A model generated the notes under the pieces. The model was not told the DNA's origin. It was given only the letters and a program-made list of their open reading frames with translations, and made no database searches. Shown here one piece after another: positions 7,918-14,824 of a stretch of DNA of 20,726 nt. This DNA is from an uncultured Bacillota bacterium (lineage in GTDB: Bacteria; Bacillota; Clostridia; Lachnospirales; Lachnospiraceae). Position 1 is the first letter of the stretch. Each line of letters begins with the position of its first letter. The translations under genes and the position numbers were made by a program. The stretch lies in contig CATWQE010000044.1 of the NCBI GenBank assembly GCA_958352855.1, forward strand, positions 1 through 20,726. The letters run 5' to 3'.

Positions 7918-7946
7918 ATTATATTCTATTTTTTTCATCTGCTCAA
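7918..7946 (-). promoter_or_regulatory. Promoter of the response regulator-kinase operon
   Basis: On the complement, TTGAGC (7946-7941), a 17-nt spacer, then a perfect TATAAT (7923-7918); predicted start near 7911, giving a leader of about 20 nt. This fixes the regulator start at 7890. The strong -10 suggests appreciable basal expression. Confidence 0.8.
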
Positions 7947-7967
7947 TAGATTTGCATAAGAGACAGA

Positions 7968-8010
7968 AAACGTGTTGTATTCTACATAGTTTGCAAAATC
8001 CAACACGTTT
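7968..8010. promoter_or_regulatory. Inverted repeat between divergent promoters, candidate regulator site
   Basis: AAACGTGTTG (7968-7977) and CAACACGTTT (8001-8010) are perfect 10-bp inverted arms. After one mismatch they extend by ATT/AAT, with the loop spanning 7982-7996. The right arm ends 2 nt before the -35 of the exporter promoter, so the element covers roughly -80 to -38 of that start, the normal place for an activator. No T tract follows on either strand, so it is not a terminator. LytTR proteins usually bind direct repeats, so this dyad would be atypical. Confidence 0.6.
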
Positions 8011-8012
8011 CT

Positions 8013-8041
8013 TTGACATGTGTATCATTTCCATATATACT
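8013..8041 (+). promoter_or_regulatory. Near-consensus promoter of the ABC exporter
   Basis: A perfect TTGACA (8013-8018), 17 nt, then TATACT (8036-8041); predicted start near 8048, leader about 40 nt, with AAGGAG 9 nt before the ATG at 8088. Confidence 0.85.
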
Positions 8042-8087
8042 GAATTTGACCTTTTATCACATTACATTCAGAAAGGAGTTGCCTATT

Positions 8088-9758
8088 ATGCACACACAAC
8101 CTGCTCTGTCAAAATATCTTCTGGAAAAAAAGCCTTTATGTCTGCTTTTTCTTTTCAGTACTCTCTTCCTTGCTGTAGCCGCGCCCCTGAAATCTTATAT
8201 TATGCAGTGGATTATTGACGCGCCGGATAAACAGGCTGCCATCCTCTGTCTTTTCCAGGGAATTGCTATTATTTTGCTCAGCCACATGCTGGAATATGCC
8301 AGCAGAATGTCCTTCACCAAAATGGCCTGCAAAAGCTGCGAACAAATCCGAAAAGACATTATGGACAGGCAGAGAAAAAAGAGTATGGAACGTTATTTAT
8401 CTCAAAACAGTGGCGAACTGCTCTCCTGTCTGACCAATGACCTTCGGCTGATTTATGACGAATACTATATGAGTATATTCCATATGTTCATGTGGGGAAG
8501 CATGATGTTTGCTGCTTTGGTAATGATTGCCATGATTTCCCCTTTTCTTCTGGTTATCTCCATGCTTCTTGGCATTGCTCCTCTGGTGATTCCAAGACTC
8601 CTTGCCAGAAAAATGGGCGTTTTCCGGAAACAATATTCCAAAACCATGGGAGAATATACCGCAAAAACCGGTGAACTTTTAAAAGGCTTTGAGACCTTAA
8701 TGGTCACTGGTTCTCTTTCTTATTTTTCAGACATACATGCCAGAAAAGCCCACCAACTGCAGCAGGAAGAATTCCATACTCAGGGAATGCTGAATCTTTC
8801 CCTTGTCCTTTCTTCCCTGCTTTCCTGGATTCCCAACATCATGGTACTGCTCTTTGGTGTTTTAATGGTTTATGATGGAAAACTGACTATGGGCTATTTA
8901 ATTACTGCACAGTCCCTGTCCAACTTCGTCATTTCTCCAGGAAGAATGGTTTCTGACGCTTACGCTAAATTGAAAGCCTCCAAGGCAGTGAAAGAAAAAC
9001 TGGAAGACATTTTAAGTGAAACTGCAGAGCAGCCTCAGATTTCAGCCCCAGAAGACGCAGACAATATCCTTGTTAAAAATTTGAGCTTTACCTATCCTGG
9101 CGCTGCTTTACCTGCATTGAAGCATATCTCTCTTTCCTTTTCAAAGCACCAGAAAATAGCCCTGATAGGCAGTAGTGGAAGCGGAAAATCCACCATTGGA
9201 AAACTGTTATGCGGCTACTTTCATGCCTGTGAAGGAAGTATTGAAGCGGATGGACGCGAGCTAAAAAGAATTATGATGATTCCTCAAAGTCCCTATATTT
9301 TTTCGGATACGATTTATGAAAATCTCTGTCTTGGTGAAACTTTCTCAGCAGAGGAAATCGAAAATGCCATAGCTAAAGCAGGTTTATCTGATTTTCTTCT
9401 GGCACAGCCCCAGGGCTTGCAGACTGTATTATTAGAAAATGGAAAAAATTTATCAGGGGGACAGGCGCAGCGCATTGCCCTTGCCAGAGCTCTGCTTCGT
9501 CACTGTCAATATCTGGTTGCAGATGAGGCTACTGCCAGCTTAGATGTGAAAACCACCCACGAAGTCATGGAACATCTCCTGGAAACAGACTGTACCATGA
9601 TTATCATTACCCATGATATTCTGGGCAGCTATATGCAAAAATTTGACTGTATCTACTACATAGATCAGGGAGAAATCAAAGAACAGGGAACCTTCCTGGA
9701 ACTCATGAATCGCAAAGCAGAATTCTATACTGCCTACACTCTGTCCACCAATTCCTAA
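8088..9758 (+). CDS. ABC exporter, fused membrane and ATPase domains
   Basis: A 556-residue half-transporter of the type that works as a dimer and exports peptides, lipids or drugs. The membrane domain (about 1-310) has six hydrophobic segments. The ATPase domain shows Walker A GSSGSGKST (361-369), the signature LSGGQ (455-459), Walker B YLVADE (475-480) and the switch histidine H509 in IITHD. No peptidase C39 domain precedes it, so it is not a double-glycine bacteriocin exporter. It starts at the ATG at 8088, with AGGAG 9 nt upstream; a longer reading from 8013 would include the promoter. It stands alone, divergent from the two-component operon, which suggests induced defence or export of a signal. 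No dedicated substrate gene is visible. Confidence 0.9.
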   Translation: MHTQPALSKYLLEKKPLCLLFLFSTLFLAVAAPLKSYIMQWIIDAPDKQAAILCLFQGIAIILLSHMLEYASRMSFTKMACKSCEQIRKDIMDRQRKKSMERYLSQNSGELLSCLTNDLRLIYDEYYMSIFHMFMWGSMMFAALVMIAMISPFLLVISMLLGIAPLVIPRLLARKMGVFRKQYSKTMGEYTAKTGELLKGFETLMVTGSLSYFSDIHARKAHQLQQEEFHTQGMLNLSLVLSSLLSWIPNIMVLLFGVLMVYDGKLTMGYLITAQSLSNFVISPGRMVSDAYAKLKASKAVKEKLEDILSETAEQPQISAPEDADNILVKNLSFTYPGAALPALKHISLSFSKHQKIALIGSSGSGKSTIGKLLCGYFHACEGSIEADGRELKRIMMIPQSPYIFSDTIYENLCLGETFSAEEIENAIAKAGLSDFLLAQPQGLQTVLLENGKNLSGGQAQRIALARALLRHCQYLVADEATASLDVKTTHEVMEHLLETDCTMIIITHDILGSYMQKFDCIYYIDQGEIKEQGTFLELMNRKAEFYTAYTLSTNS

Positions 9759-9784
9759 CCACAGTACATAATCTTGCACACAAA

Positions 9785-9847
9785 AACAGCATTCCCGACT
9801 ATCACTACTGCGCCAGCGAATCTGCGGGGTAGTAATAGTCGGGAATG
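9785..9847 (-). terminator. Long hairpin ending the potABCD operon
   Basis: CATTCCCGACTAT (9790-9802) and ATAGTCGGGAATG (9835-9847) pair perfectly over 13 bp, then ACTAC/GTAGT continue the stem after one mismatch, enclosing a GC-rich loop. On the complement it is followed by CTGTTTTTG, a terminator layout for the leftward potD. On the + strand no T run follows, so it would stop the exporter transcript only weakly. It lies between convergent genes. Confidence 0.75.
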
Positions 9848-9881
9848 TGTCAACTTGCTATCAAATCGTTATATGTATCTC

Positions 9882-10922
9882 TTAATCACATGCTGCTTTG
9901 AATTCTGTCCAGTTCTGATTGTAAACTTCTTCTGCCTCCTGGCTTACATTCTGAATAATTTCACCTTTTGTCACAGAATCCGGCACAACCAGATCTGGAT
10001 TTACCAGTTCATCTGCTGCCTTATTAGTACAGTAATAGCCAAGGAAATTAAAGCATTCTGCCGCTACCTCCGGCTCCAAAATATAGTCTAAAAATTCATA
10101 AGCTTCCTCTGTATCCGGCGCATTCTTTGGAATATAGAAGTTCATGATTCCAAATCCCAGCCCTTCTTCCGGATAAACCACCTTCAAATCCGGGTTTTCC
10201 GCAAGAGCTGCAATCACCTGGGAGGTATACAGGATTCCCACTGCCGCTTCCCCATTTAACAAAGCATTCTGAGTATTGGTATCCTGAATCATGCGGATAT
10301 TAGGTGCCAGTTCTTTTAATTTTTCTCCTGCTTCCTTAATCACTGCAGGATCCTCTTCATTCATGCTTTTTCCCATGGTCAGCAGCACCATTCCTTCAAT
10401 AGCGCGGTAGCTGGCAATGGTGGCGATTTTATCTTCCAGTTCTGGATTCCACAAATCGCTGTAGCCTTTAATTTCAAAGTCCACCTGCTCCGGGTCATAT
10501 ACAATCAGAGGAATACCAGCCCCGTGAGGAATGGTATATTCATTTTCCGGATCATAGAACTGGCTCTGATACAGGGGATTAATGTTCCCATAATTAGACA
10601 GCTTGGATTTATCCAGCTTCTGTGCCAGTCCGTTGTTTACCACCTGTTCAATAATATAGTCATCTCCAATGACCAGATCATAATCCTTTCCATCGGACTG
10701 CTGCACCTTTTCCAACATGGTTTCGTTGGAGTCAAAGTTGGAACTGATAATTTTAATTCCTTTTTCTTCCTCAAACTGATCCAGCACCTCCTGGGGGAAC
10801 AGCCCTTCCCAGGTATAGAGTACCAGTTCCCTGTTATCCTCTTCCTTTTTCTCACCACATCCTGTCAGCATGGTTCCAACCATTGCCGCACAAAGTAACA
10901 TTGCAATTATTTTTTTCTTCAT
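9882..10922 (-). CDS. potD: Spermidine/putrescine-binding lipoprotein PotD
   Basis: The extracellular solute-binding component of a polyamine ABC importer (346 residues). A lipoprotein signal MKKKIIAMLLCAAMVGTMLTGC with lipobox LTGC is followed by the family's opening LVLYTWEGLFPQEVLDQFEEE. Further PotD-type features are YDLVIGDDYIIEQVVNNGL, NPLYQSQFYDPENEYTIPHGAG and a C-terminal NQNWTEFKA. The start at 10922 is chosen for its AAGGAG 7 nt upstream; an upstream reading to 11009 is spurious because it would overlap potC. It follows potC by 11 nt and is last in potABCD. Polyamine specificity is inferred from overall family resemblance; binding-site residues were not individually aligned. Confidence 0.92.
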   Translation of the reverse strand: MKKKIIAMLLCAAMVGTMLTGCGEKKEEDNRELVLYTWEGLFPQEVLDQFEEEKGIKIISSNFDSNETMLEKVQQSDGKDYDLVIGDDYIIEQVVNNGLAQKLDKSKLSNYGNINPLYQSQFYDPENEYTIPHGAGIPLIVYDPEQVDFEIKGYSDLWNPELEDKIATIASYRAIEGMVLLTMGKSMNEEDPAVIKEAGEKLKELAPNIRMIQDTNTQNALLNGEAAVGILYTSQVIAALAENPDLKVVYPEEGLGFGIMNFYIPKNAPDTEEAYEFLDYILEPEVAAECFNFLGYYCTNKAADELVNPDLVVPDSVTKGEIIQNVSQEAEEVYNQNWTEFKAACD

Positions 10923-10933
10923 AAACATTCTCC

Positions 10934-11710
10934 TTATTTTCTTGATTTTTTTCCAATCCACGCGGAAATCCCCAAAACCATGGCAATGACAACCAGAATC
11001 ACCGTACACAGGGCATTAATTTCCGGTGTAACGCCTGTTTTTAATTGAGCATAAACCTTCACAGGCAGGGTATTCAGCCTTGGACCATTGACAAAAATAC
11101 TAATCACCACATCATCAAAGGACATGGCAAAGGCCAACAGACAGCCAGACAGCACTGCCGGCATAATCAGCGGCATGGTAATGTCAAAAAAGGTCCTGAC
11201 AGGGCCTGCGCCTAAATCTCTGGCAGCTTCTTCCAAAGATTTATCAATTCCCACCAGCCTTGCCTTTACCATCATAAAAATATATGGTACACAGAAGGTA
11301 GTATGCGCAATTACCAGGGTTGTCATACCAAAAGGTAAGTCCAGCATGGAGAAAAATACTAAAAACACCATACCCAGAATAATCTCCGGTATCATAATGG
11401 GAATCGTAGAAAGATATTCCATCATTCCTTTACTTTTGTAATTCACTCTGGCCATTCCCACTGCCCCCAGAGTTCCAATAACAGCCGAAATCCCGCAGCT
11501 TAGCAGCCCCAGGCTAATACTGTTTAACAGCGCTTCTTTTAAGTCTCTGTCATGAGCCAGGGTTTCGTACCATTTCAGGGAAAACCCTGTAAAGCTGGCG
11601 GATAATTTCGATTCATTAAAGGAAAAAATCACCACCATAGCCAGAGGCAGATACATAACAAGCAGCAGTACAACCAGATACAGGTTCGACCATTTCCACT
11701 TTTTTTTCAA
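10934..11710 (-). CDS. potC: Polyamine ABC transporter permease PotC
   Basis: The second membrane subunit of the importer (258 residues, normal for PotC). It has six predicted membrane segments, and the EAA loop that docks onto the ATPase is visible as EEAARDLGAGPVRTFFDITMPLIMP (about 150-175). The start codon is TTG at 11710, overlapping the TGA of potB (TTGA), with GGAGG 7 nt upstream, so translation is probably coupled. The start is followed directly by a run of lysine AAA codons within a stretch of A residues. Confidence 0.92.
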   Translation of the reverse strand: MKKKWKWSNLYLVVLLLVMYLPLAMVVIFSFNESKLSASFTGFSLKWYETLAHDRDLKEALLNSISLGLLSCGISAVIGTLGAVGMARVNYKSKGMMEYLSTIPIMIPEIILGMVFLVFFSMLDLPFGMTTLVIAHTTFCVPYIFMMVKARLVGIDKSLEEAARDLGAGPVRTFFDITMPLIMPAVLSGCLLAFAMSFDDVVISIFVNGPRLNTLPVKVYAQLKTGVTPEINALCTVILVVIAMVLGISAWIGKKSRK

Positions 11711-12564
11711 AACAATCCCTCCAAATCCTTTACATGGGTCACTTTGCGGTACACCACAATCATCAGGGAAGTAAGCACCATAAGCACCACTGCAAGCGCT
11801 GCGGCAAAAGGCCAGTTGCTTCCTCTGGTGAGCTGGTCCTGGATTACACTTCCTACCAGCACAATTTTATTGCCTCCCAAAATATCGGCAATGAAAAACA
11901 GCCCCATGGAAGGAATAAACGTGAGAATCACTCCTGTGAGCAATCCAGGAAGGGTAAGCTTTAAAGTAATGGTAAAAAATGCCTGTACCGCTCCGGCTCC
12001 CAGATCTCTGGCAGCCTCAACCAGTGACCAGTCCATTTTTTCCACACTGGAATATACGGAAAGTATCATAAAAGGCAGCAGCGCATAAATCATTCCAATG
12101 ACCACAGCCGGATAAGAATATAGTATTTTCAAAGGTTCCTCAATCAGCCCAATCTTCAAAAGAAAAGTATTCAGCACGCCCTTTGCCTGTAAAATCAAAA
12201 TCCATCCGTACATCCGGATCAGAGAGCTGGTCCAGAAAGGCACCATAATCAAAAGCATCATCCTGCGCTTTCCCTTTTCTGACAGCTTTGCCATGAAATA
12301 CCCAAAAGGATATCCCAGCAGAACAATGAGCAGGGTACTGGTAATTGCCAGTTGAAAAGACTGGGCAAAGCTCTGAAGATAAACCGGCTCTGCAATTTTC
12401 TTATAATTATCCAGCGTAAAATCCCAAATGGTGGAAGAACCTGCTCCTGGTGTGGCAAAACTCAAGGCAATCATATAAAGCAGCGGTCCTACCACAAAAC
12501 ACAGGGTAAAAGCATAGAGAGGAAGTACCGTTAGAAAAAGTCCTGCTTTTTTCTTTTTCTTCAT
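11707..12564 (-). CDS. potB: Polyamine ABC transporter permease PotB
   Basis: The first membrane subunit of the importer (285 residues). After a KKKKK N-terminus it shows six hydrophobic segments and the EAA motif VEAARDLGAGAVQAFFTITLKLTLPG, the partner loop of that in PotC. The ATG at 12564 is chosen: GGAGG lies 7 nt upstream and the ATG overlaps the potA stop as ATGA. An extension to 12624 would lie inside potA. Both overlaps (potA/potB and potB/potC) point to one coupled transcript. Confidence 0.92.
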   Translation of the reverse strand: MKKKKKAGLFLTVLPLYAFTLCFVVGPLLYMIALSFATPGAGSSTIWDFTLDNYKKIAEPVYLQSFAQSFQLAITSTLLIVLLGYPFGYFMAKLSEKGKRRMMLLIMVPFWTSSLIRMYGWILILQAKGVLNTFLLKIGLIEEPLKILYSYPAVVIGMIYALLPFMILSVYSSVEKMDWSLVEAARDLGAGAVQAFFTITLKLTLPGLLTGVILTFIPSMGLFFIADILGGNKIVLVGSVIQDQLTRGSNWPFAAALAVVLMVLTSLMIVVYRKVTHVKDLEGLF

Positions 12565-13640
12565 TCCTGCGCCTCCTGTTTCAAATCCACAAATACCGCC
12601 TGCTCCGGCTTCCAGCCCACACACACCTTTTGTCCAGGAACCAGATTGGAATCCATGCCATAGCGGCTTGCAGTAAGCTCCTTTCCTGATTTCAGCCGGA
12701 CTGTCATATGAAGTTGTCCTGCATTAAAAGACTTGTCCTCCACCACTGCCGCAAGGCCTTTGGTACAGGTTTCACATACAGATAAATTTTCCCTTCTCAC
12801 TGCCAGCGCCATAGCTTGTCCTTCCATTAATCCCGGTACAGCCAAAGCCTGAAGAAGCTGTCCCTCTATTTCCACCTCTGCCAGTTCTCCTTCTATTTTA
12901 TGCACCGTTCCTGTAAGAATATTAGCATTCCCAACAAAGTCTGCCACATAACTGGTCCTTGGATGATTGTAAATCTCATCCGGTGTGCCAATCTGTTCAA
13001 ATCTTCCATTTTTCATAACCACAATCCGGTCAGACATATTAATGGCTTCTTCCTGGTCATGGGTAATATAGAGAAAGGTAATTCCCAATTTTTTCTGCAA
13101 ACGCTTTAATTCAATCTGCATGGCCCGTCTCAGTTTTAAATCCAAAGCCCCCAGAGGTTCATCCAAAAGCAATAGCTTTGGGCTGTTCACCAAAGCCCTT
13201 GCAATGGCAACCCGCTGCTTCTGTCCACCGGAAAGTTCCGAAGGCATTCTCTTTTCATAGCCTTGCAGTTGCACCAGTTCCAGCATCTCATGAACTCTTT
13301 TTTTCATTTCTCCCTTGGGAACCTTTTTAATTTTTAATCCATATCCCACATTGGCCTCCACATTCATGTGGGGAAACAAAGCGTAGTTCTGAAAAACTGT
13401 ATTTACGTCTCGTTCATTGGGTGACAGACCTGTGACCTCTTTTCCATCCAGAAACACGCTGCCACTGTCTGGCTGCTCCAGACCTGCAATAATCCGCAGT
13501 GTGGTGGTTTTCCCACAGCCGGAAGCTCCCAGAAAGGTAATGAACTCACCCTTTTCTATGGAAAGAGTGATTCCATTGAGTACATCTGTTTCACCGAAAC
13601 GCTTCGTTATATTTCTCAATTCCAGTAATTGTTCACTCAT
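12561..13640 (-). CDS. potA: Polyamine ABC transporter ATPase PotA
   Basis: The cytoplasmic ATPase that powers the PotBC channel (359 residues). It contains Walker A GASGCGKTT (about 37-45), the Q-loop segment TVFQNYALFPHM, signature LSGGQKQR, Walker B LLLLDEPLGALD, and the switch histidine in YITHDQEEA. A C-terminal TOBE-type regulatory region (about 240-355) follows, as in PotA and other CUT-like importers. AAGGA lies 6 nt before the ATG at 13640. First gene of potABCD, preceded by a leader of about 230 nt that can form an elaborate RNA structure. Confidence 0.94.
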   Translation of the reverse strand: MSEQLLELRNITKRFGETDVLNGITLSIEKGEFITFLGASGCGKTTTLRIIAGLEQPDSGSVFLDGKEVTGLSPNERDVNTVFQNYALFPHMNVEANVGYGLKIKKVPKGEMKKRVHEMLELVQLQGYEKRMPSELSGGQKQRVAIARALVNSPKLLLLDEPLGALDLKLRRAMQIELKRLQKKLGITFLYITHDQEEAINMSDRIVVMKNGRFEQIGTPDEIYNHPRTSYVADFVGNANILTGTVHKIEGELAEVEIEGQLLQALAVPGLMEGQAMALAVRRENLSVCETCTKGLAAVVEDKSFNAGQLHMTVRLKSGKELTASRYGMDSNLVPGQKVCVGWKPEQAVFVDLKQEAQE

Positions 13641-13700
13641 GTTTCATCCTTCTTCTTACTCTATTTAAAACGTTACCATGTTACAATAACAGAATCAAAA

Positions 13701-13868
13701 GATGTCTGACGGATTGTTCCGCACGCTGTGCTCCCACAATCCTGCCCCAAATTCGGATATCGTGGTGCATGCGCCCCACTTTTATCCTCATTTTGGGTCG
13801 GGTCATAAAGGCATAAAATCACTTATGTGCAAGCACAACGTGATTCATGACCTTTTGACCCTGACATC
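13701..13868 (-). ncRNA. Structured 5' leader RNA of potABCD (closed four-way junction), class unknown
   Basis: On the complement the leader begins with GATGTC (13868-13863), which pairs with GACATC (13706-13701) to close the element. Three arms lie inside, separated by 1, 2, 3 and 4 nt. Arm 1 (13861-13800) is nested GGGTCA/TGACCC, AAAGG/CCTTT, AATCAC/GTGATT and TGTGC/GCACA. Arm 2 (13797-13746) is CCCAAA/TTTGGG, GGATA/TATCC, GTGG/CCAC. Arm 3 (13742-13711) is GGATTGT/ACAATCC and GCAC/GTGC. Purine-rich internal loops separate the helices. The 5' end coincides with the predicted transcript start and TTTTGATT follows the 3' end. This is the layout of a riboswitch or attenuator. I could not match it to TPP, FMN, SAM, cobalamin, lysine, guanidine or other classes I know. 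Confidence 0.6.
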
Positions 13869-13875
13869 ATGTTAT

Positions 13876-13904
13876 ATAATGGCATAAATCGGGTGTGCTG
13901 TCAA
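13876..13904 (-). promoter_or_regulatory. Promoter of potABCD and its leader RNA
   Basis: On the complement, a perfect TTGACA (13904-13899), 17 nt, then CATTAT (13881-13876) preceded by TGC, an extended -10. The predicted start, about 13869, is at the first base of the structured leader's closing stem. Confidence 0.7.
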
Positions 13905-13966
13905 TTCCTGGTATGGAATTTCAGATGATTTCTATCCAGTTTCCTGTTTCTTTTTTCAGATAATGC

Positions 13967-13995
13967 TTGCCAAGGGACAGGTTTTAAGGTATGGT
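13967..13995 (+). promoter_or_regulatory. Promoter of the HD-domain gene
   Basis: TTGCCA (13967-13972), 17 nt, then TATGGT (13990-13995), predicting a start near 14002 and a leader of about 24 nt with GGAGG 7 nt before the ATG. Moderate match to consensus. Confidence 0.5.
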
Positions 13996-14025
13996 AAAAG
14001 TACCACAAAGCAAGGAGGACTGCAG

Positions 14026-14442
14026 ATGATAGAGGAAGCAAAGGAACTGGCAAAATGCTTTCTGGATGAGAAAACCTATCTTCATTCCCAGAGAGTTGCC
14101 GCATTTACAGAAGAAAATCCCATGATTCCCCCGGCGTTAAAAGAACACTGCATTGCCCTGGCATGGCTTCATGATCTTTGGGAGGATTCTGCCTGTCCGG
14201 CAGAGGAAATCCTGTCCCTGGATTCCGGTCAAAAGCTAGCAACTTATATGCATTATATCACGCACCGCATCCAGGAAAAAACCTATGAAGAATATATCCG
14301 CTCCATTAAAAATGTTCAGGAGCTTTATCCTGAAGTCTGGTGGGTCAAACTGGCTGATATGAAAGACCATTTAAGCCAGAGAGAAACCCTTACCCAGCGT
14401 TTAAAAGATAAATACACCAGAGCTCTTGCAATTCTCCTGTAA
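14026..14442 (+). CDS. Small HD-domain hydrolase, SpoT/MESH1-like
   Basis: A 138-residue cytoplasmic protein with the metal-binding pattern of HD phosphohydrolases: H20 with R23, the H49-D50 pair followed by E53-D54 (LAWLHDLWEDS), and D111 in WVKLADMKDHL. The order and the ED after HD resemble the ppGpp hydrolase domain of SpoT/RelA and the small alarmone hydrolase MESH1, but the protein is shorter than MESH1 (about 180). Hydrolysis of a nucleotide phosphate is likely; ppGpp as substrate is only an inference. The ATG at 14026 has GGAGG 7 nt upstream; the in-frame reading from 13963 has no ribosome site. Single gene, followed directly by the tRNA promoter. Confidence 0.75.
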   Translation: MIEEAKELAKCFLDEKTYLHSQRVAAFTEENPMIPPALKEHCIALAWLHDLWEDSACPAEEILSLDSGQKLATYMHYITHRIQEKTYEEYIRSIKNVQELYPEVWWVKLADMKDHLSQRETLTQRLKDKYTRALAILL

Positions 14443-14449
14443 GTTTTCC

Positions 14450-14478
14450 TTGACAGCACATGGAAAATCCAGTAAAAT
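14450..14478 (+). promoter_or_regulatory. Promoter of tRNA-Thr
   Basis: Perfect TTGACA (14450-14455), 17 nt, then TAAAAT (14473-14478), giving a start near 14485, about 11 nt before the mature tRNA 5' end. Confidence 0.8.
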
Positions 14479-14495
14479 ATTGTTTCGTAAGAAAC

Positions 14496-14568
14496 GCTGA
14501 AATAGCTCAGTTGGTAGAGCACTTCACTCGTAATGAAGGGGTCGTGGGTTCAAGTCCCATTTTCAGCT
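14496..14568 (+). tRNA. tRNA-Thr, anticodon CGT
   Basis: A complete cloverleaf of 73 nt. The acceptor stem GCTGAAA pairs with TTTCAGC, the D arm is GCTC/GAGC, the anticodon stem is CTTCA/TGAAG with loop CTCGTAA (anticodon CGT, reading ACG), and the T arm is GTGGG-TTCAAGT-CCCAT. CCA is not encoded; the discriminator base is T. Prophage genes begin just downstream, so its 3' half is the probable attachment site. Confidence 0.96.
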
Positions 14569-14580
14569 TACTCCTAAAAG

Positions 14581-14621
14581 GCTTGAAACACCAGTATTTA
14601 CAAGGGTTTCAAGCTTTTTTT
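14581..14621 (+). terminator. Rho-independent terminator after tRNA-Thr
   Basis: GCTTGAAAC (14581-14589) pairs perfectly with GTTTCAAGC (14606-14614), followed by seven T residues. It lies 12 nt after the tRNA. Confidence 0.92.
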
Positions 14622-14694
14622 ATTACTTTTTTGCATCAGAACGTTTGTTTGGAAAATCCTTAAAAAATCTCAAAAACGCCATAAAAAACCAATA

Positions 14695-14719
14695 AAATTT
14701 AGTCAAAAATTTAGTCAAA
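14695..14719. repeat. Tandem AAATTTAGTCAAA repeat near attL
   Basis: AAATTTAGTCAAA occurs at 14695-14707 and again at 14707-14719, a 12-nt period. Short tandem repeats of this sort close to a tRNA junction are typical of arm-type binding sites for a tyrosine integrase. The stretch 14622-14789 otherwise holds no gene that I can support and is AT-rich. Confidence 0.6.
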
Positions 14720-14789
14720 CAAATGCATGAAATCCCCTTATTTTATGCAGGGTTCAGCGATTTCGAAGATGAAAAAAAACTTGTTTTTC

Positions 14790-14814
14790 CCTCCCAGATT
14801 GCCAGTCTGGGAGG
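14790..14814. terminator. Hairpin after the endolysin gene
   Basis: CCTCCCAGA (14790-14798) and TCTGGGAGG (14806-14814) form a perfect 9-bp stem, 10 nt beyond the endolysin stop. On the complement an A-rich stretch comes before T8, so termination there is imperfect. On the + strand a T-rich stretch follows. It probably insulates phage late genes from the host side. Confidence 0.7.
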
Positions 14815-14824
14815 ATTCTTTCTT

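Noticed and set aside
7891..8034. N-terminal extension of the response regulator
   Set aside because: It would run through the TTGAGC-TATAAT promoter and the inverted repeat, and has no receiver-domain homology before MKIAICDDE.
10923..11009. N-terminal extension of PotD
   Set aside because: It overlaps the potC 3' end in another frame and would destroy the lipoprotein signal that begins at 10922.
13701..13868. CRISPR array or tandem repeats in the potA leader
   Set aside because: The complementarity is nested and inverted, not a regularly spaced direct repeat; no cas genes are present.
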